A program made the translations under genes and the position numbers. From assembly GCA_032622095.1 (NCBI GenBank), contig CP136063.1:37980106-38044105 (forward strand): a stretch of 64,000 nt of DNA. Reading direction: 5' to 3'. The notes under the pieces are model-generated. The model was not told the DNA's origin, ran no database searches, and saw only the letters and a list, made by a program, of their open reading frames with translations. Position 1 is the stretch's first letter. Each line of letters begins with the position of its first letter. This DNA is from Siphonodentalium dalli. Lineage: Eukaryota; Mollusca; Scaphopoda; Gadilida; Siphonodentaliidae. Positions 61,814-64,000 of the stretch are shown here, one piece after another.

Positions 61814-62977
61814 TCAAATGCCTATGTTTTTATGGTTTTCTTTATTAATTTCATTGATCTCACCAGGTGTCCTTATGTCCTTAGTATAGCCATTATGTTG
61901 ACCCTGGGGCACACTATAATTATATGTCATGCACTCCCGTTGACCAGGGAGATCTCTGTCATCATATTTCATCTCATTCCGTTGATCCGGGCTATTGTTG
62001 TCATCACATTTCACCACATTCTGTTCATCTGGGTGCTCGCTGTCCTTATGGAGATTATATTTCATGCCATTCCATTCACCCATATGTTGGTTCGTGTCCT
62101 CTTTTAGCACATTCTGTCGCAGCCGTAATGTGTCCGGGGTTGCGGCTTTTAAATCCACCAGTAGGTAACCGTACGGTTCACTCGTCGCTTCCGAAAACTC
62201 TCGCATCATACGTTGAGGGCATTCAGGATACATCTGTCTTGATAATGTTGAAATTAAACCCTTGTCAATTGGATTATTGAACAATACCAAATATTGACAA
62301 TTTCGTCGTTGCGTCGGATCCTTGTTGTAGTAGAAATTCTGGTTCAAACTTATCAAAGATAAGTTCAAATGGTGACTTCCTTCGGAATGTAAATCATTAA
62401 CTCTCTGGTCTTTTGATGAAGTTTGCATCAAGTCATCGAGTACAACTAGATTTTTATACTGGGGGTTGATAAGAGAATCCAAGTTTGCTGGTATTCCCCG
62501 TATAAAGTTGACCTGAGGGGTGACGGTATACTTTATGTCATCATATAGGGGCTGCCAATATTTATAAAACCATATTATTCTGTCAGGTGCGGGTGATATT
62601 TTTGAGGCAGACTTTTGTAGCAAGGTTTTCACGAAGTACGTCTTCCCACTAGATGTCGGTCCACTTACACATGCCGTGAATGGATGCTTGAAAATAAAAT
62701 CTTCTTGGACATTGGCCATTGAATCATCAAAGCAGGATGTTATGTCGCTTTGTTGCTGTTTCCCCTGCTGGTGTTGTAGTATCTGGTGTTGCTGTAATGG
62801 CGGTTGTTGTGGCTGATGATGCTGCTGCCTGTTGCTGCTGCTGCTGTTTGTTGCTGCTGCTTGGTGGTGCTGCTGTGGGTGTCGGTTAACAAACTCAGTG
62901 TGCTTAGATTGTACATGTCTTATCAAATCATGGTTCCGCACATACTCACTAGAGCAAATTGAACACTGGTGCTTCAT
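61814..62977 (-). CDS. Zinc-finger / DNA-packaging ATPase (A32, FtsK-HerA type)
   Basis: A 387-residue protein. Residues 5-26 form a C2H2 finger (C5, C8, H21, H26). Residues 35-76 are a Gln/His-rich linker. The ATPase domain starts near FKHPFTACVSGPTSSGKT, with Walker A GPTSSGKT at 106-113, Walker B LVVLDD at 177-182, a GSHHLNLSLISLNQN segment (200-214) holding the likely sensor Asn/Gln, and YGYLLVDLKAATPD (269-282) closing the domain. Residues 300-370 are about five degenerate repeats of 14 residues. P-loop ATPases of this type pump DNA into the capsids of many large eukaryotic DNA viruses and Polinton/adintovirus-like elements. The N-terminal finger and Q-rich linker are unusual additions. 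A TATA box lies about 40 bp before the start and the next gene begins 6 bases after the stop. The exact virus group is uncertain. Confidence 0.85.
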   Translation of the reverse strand: MKHQCSICSSEYVRNHDLIRHVQSKHTEFVNRHPQQHHQAAATNSSSSNRQQHHQPQQPPLQQHQILQHQQGKQQQSDITSCFDDSMANVQEDFIFKHPFTACVSGPTSSGKTYFVKTLLQKSASKISPAPDRIIWFYKYWQPLYDDIKYTVTPQVNFIRGIPANLDSLINPQYKNLVVLDDLMQTSSKDQRVNDLHSEGSHHLNLSLISLNQNFYYNKDPTQRRNCQYLVLFNNPIDKGLISTLSRQMYPECPQRMMREFSEATSEPYGYLLVDLKAATPDTLRLRQNVLKEDTNQHMGEWNGMKYNLHKDSEHPDEQNVVKCDDNNSPDQRNEMKYDDRDLPGQRECMTYNYSVPQGQHNGYTKDIRTPGEINEINKENHKNIGI

Positions 62978-63012
62978 TTATACTTGACTAAAATATCTCG
63001 GGGGTATATGGC

Positions 63013-63024
63013 TTTCCTTTATAC
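63013..63024 (-). promoter_or_regulatory. TATA box of the ATPase gene
   Basis: GTATAAAGGAAA on the minus strand, 36-47 bases before the ATG at 62,977. This allows only a very short 5'UTR. Confidence 0.5.
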
Positions 63025-63057
63025 AAATGTTCCTTATAACCTCAAATCTGTCCTGTA

Positions 63058-63138
63058 TTAACGGCGGCGGCGTTTGCCGACGGCGTTTTTTTCCACCGGC
63101 CTTTCAATAGCCTTCGAAAATTTAGGTAAATTACTCAT
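63058..63138 (-). CDS. 26-codon basic ORF overlapping the upstream gene by ATGA
   Basis: Its ATG shares the ATGA with the TGA stop of the 73-codon ORF (63,135-63,138), the layout used for termination-reinitiation in compact viral genomes. The product starts MSNLPKFSKA and ends GKRRRR, a basic tail that would suit nuclear localisation or DNA binding. It is also possible that the two frames were one protein, split by a small indel; the sequence alone does not decide. It lies 80 bases before the ATPase start and just precedes that gene's TATA box. Confidence 0.4.
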   Translation of the reverse strand: MSNLPKFSKAIERPVEKNAVGKRRRR

Positions 63139-63356
63139 TTTAGTTCAGTGAATATGTCGTTTGGAGTTTCCTTTTTAACTTTTCCAATGTTTGTCTTCTT
63201 CGCTCTTCCTCCTTTTATCTCTTTAACTTTTATCTTCTTAGATCCGGGTTTCCTTATAAGTTTTTCAGGTTTCACTTCAGTCTTGGGTAGGTACTTCGAG
63301 TCATCGTAGGGTACATATTTTTTAAGATCAAAGTCATAATAGTGCGGAGTCCCCAT
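63135..63356 (-). CDS. Small basic protein with an adenovirus-protease-like IKGG site
   Basis: 73 residues, about one third Lys/Arg, with an acidic/aromatic N-terminus (YYDFD) and a strongly basic middle. IKGG-R at 47-51 fits the (M/I/L)xGG-x cleavage consensus of adenovirus-type maturation proteases, which process small basic core proteins. Polinton and adintovirus elements are known to encode such proteases. This points to a condensing core protein rather than an enzyme, though no sequence family is recognised. The ATG follows a TATA box by about 37-46 bases. A longer overlapping minus frame from 63,543 through the GGC tract is an artefact of poly-Ala/poly-Thr repeats. Confidence 0.55.
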   Translation of the reverse strand: MGTPHYYDFDLKKYVPYDDSKYLPKTEVKPEKLIRKPGSKKIKVKEIKGGRAKKTNIGKVKKETPNDIFTELK

Positions 63357-63392
63357 TCCGGCTAAAGTTCAAAGTGTACTCTGAAGTAGTAA

Positions 63393-63402
63393 TTTTTATA
63401 TA
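63393..63402 (-). promoter_or_regulatory. TATA box of the small basic gene
   Basis: TATATAAAAA on the minus strand, 37-46 bases before the ATG at 63,356. Same geometry as the box before the ATPase gene. A second TATA-like TTTATAAGGG lies about 30 bases further upstream. Confidence 0.55.
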
Positions 63403-63470
63403 CGCCAAAATACCATCCAAGACGTATACCCTTATAAACTGCGGGTCAGTCCTAGTAACGCGCACGTCAA

Positions 63471-63530
63471 CGCCGCCGGCGGCGGCGGCGGCGGCGGCGG
63501 CGTCTGTTGTTGTTGTAGTTGTTGTTGTTG
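63471..63530 (+). repeat. Left arm of a terminal inverted repeat (GGC tract plus GTT tract)
   Basis: About ten GGC triplets followed by GTCTGTTGTTGTTGTAGTTG plus TTGTTGTTG. The last 28 bases are found exactly inverted at 63,943-63,970, including the single TAG interruption that breaks the GTT pattern, followed by the matching GCC tract to the window end. Confidence 0.85.
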
Positions 63531-63544
63531 ATACAAATGTCATT

Positions 63545-63905
63545 GCAATTATGAGTGATTTCCAATTGCACCACCCCCTCCTTCAACCAGACCAAACTCC
63601 GATACCAAATACCATATTTGCACCTCCTCCCTTAGGTTGGAAAGTTGGTACCTCAAACGTTCGAACAGTTTGAAATGTCTAATCTAAATTTCCAACAGAC
63701 GGATGGACATCATTTCAGACTATTATTGGTCTAAAAACTACAAATTTCACACTAATAACATGTTGGAAAATCAGACAATGAAACAAGTTCAACCTACATG
63801 TGGTGTAAAATTCCAACTAATGTGTCGGGCATGACATTTTCAACTTATTGCTATCAAAGTTGAGGGTGGGGGCAGACATCCCAGCCCCCTGTCGCCACGT
63901 CCCTG
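63545..63905 (-). mobile_element. Dispersed repeat between the inverted arms (relative of 10,658-11,357)
   Basis: Minus strand from 63,905: CAGGGACGTGGCGACAGGGG, then GTTGAAAATG, ACATTAGTTGGAA, ACACCA-, AGGTTGAA, TTTAGACCAATA, GTTGGAAA and AACTTTCCAACCT. These modules follow the same order as in the repeat nested in the transposon at 10.6-11.3 kb. The piece occupies the spacer of the inverted repeat. Confidence 0.6.
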
Positions 63906-63942
63906 TCGTCCTTGTATATAATGCAGGAAGTTCGAACATGTG

Positions 63943-64000
63943 AACAACAACAACTACAACAACAACAGACGCCACCGCCGCCGCCGCCGCCGCCGCCGCA
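63943..64000 (-). repeat. Right arm of the inverted repeat, cut by the window end
   Basis: AACAACAACAACTACAACAA plus CAACAGAC, then CCGCCGCC triplets to the last base. Inverse copy of 63,471-63,530. Whether the cassette sequence continues inverted beyond 64,000 cannot be seen here. Confidence 0.85.

Noticed and set aside
61278-62280. Plus-strand ORFs of 62-126 codons opposite the cassette
   Set aside because: They are antisense shadows of the ATPase and acidic-protein genes and show no domain of their own.
63334-63543. 69-codon minus ORF with poly-Thr and poly-Ala
   Set aside because: It is the translation of the GTT and GGC tracts plus promoter sequence and overlaps the better-supported 73-codon gene start.

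Overview
The window looks like intergenic, repeat-dominated nuclear DNA from an animal, most likely a marine invertebrate. The reasons are AT-rich DNA with no bacterial-style gene packing, abundant tacatgta-type words, tRNA-derived SINE and MITE-like structures, long higher-order satellites, and a fragment of a virus-like/Polinton-like element. The exact phylum cannot be fixed from the sequence alone. I see no host gene with a recognisable product.

Layout. (1) 1-25,268 is a satellite array. Short monomers (about 195 bp) alternate with long monomers (about 709 bp, a short monomer carrying about 515 extra bases). They form 905-bp or 1,095-1,101-bp units, themselves organised into 3.0-3.1-kb blocks on the left and 4.01-kb blocks on the right. 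A 1,525-bp DNA transposon with a TTA target duplication (PIF/Harbinger-like) interrupts it at 10,332-11,856. The right edge is degenerate and followed by an inverted remnant. (2) 25.3-30.5 kb is a mixed zone: a small TIR element, simple repeats, a tRNA-like SINE head with a long hairpin, another hairpin element and three diverged copies of a 0.4-0.9-kb repeat. (3) 30,487-43,133 is a second tandem array of five 2.35-kb units plus a deleted sixth. Each unit has a cluster of CRE/AP-1-like sites over a possible two-exon ORF of about 115 codons, in frame across consensus splice sites in four of six units. (4) 43.1-54.4 kb is gene-poor DNA with diverged dispersed repeats. (5) 54.4-60.4 kb is a head-to-tail chain of related repeat elements sharing one junction motif. 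(6) 60.6-64.0 kb carries minisatellites, GGC tracts and a compact minus-strand cassette.

The cassette at 61.25-63.40 kb is the clearest coding DNA. It holds a small basic protein with an adenovirus-protease-like IKGG motif, an ATGA-overlapped 26-codon ORF, a C2H2 zinc finger fused to an A32/FtsK-HerA-type packaging ATPase, and an acidic protein with a C2HC finger of the same spacing. Two genes have a TATA box about 40 bp before the ATG, and the cassette ends with an AATAAA. It looks like the packaging end of a virus-like mobile element. No capsid, polymerase or integrase gene is visible, but the right edge runs into an inverted repeat, so an inverted partner may continue outside the window.
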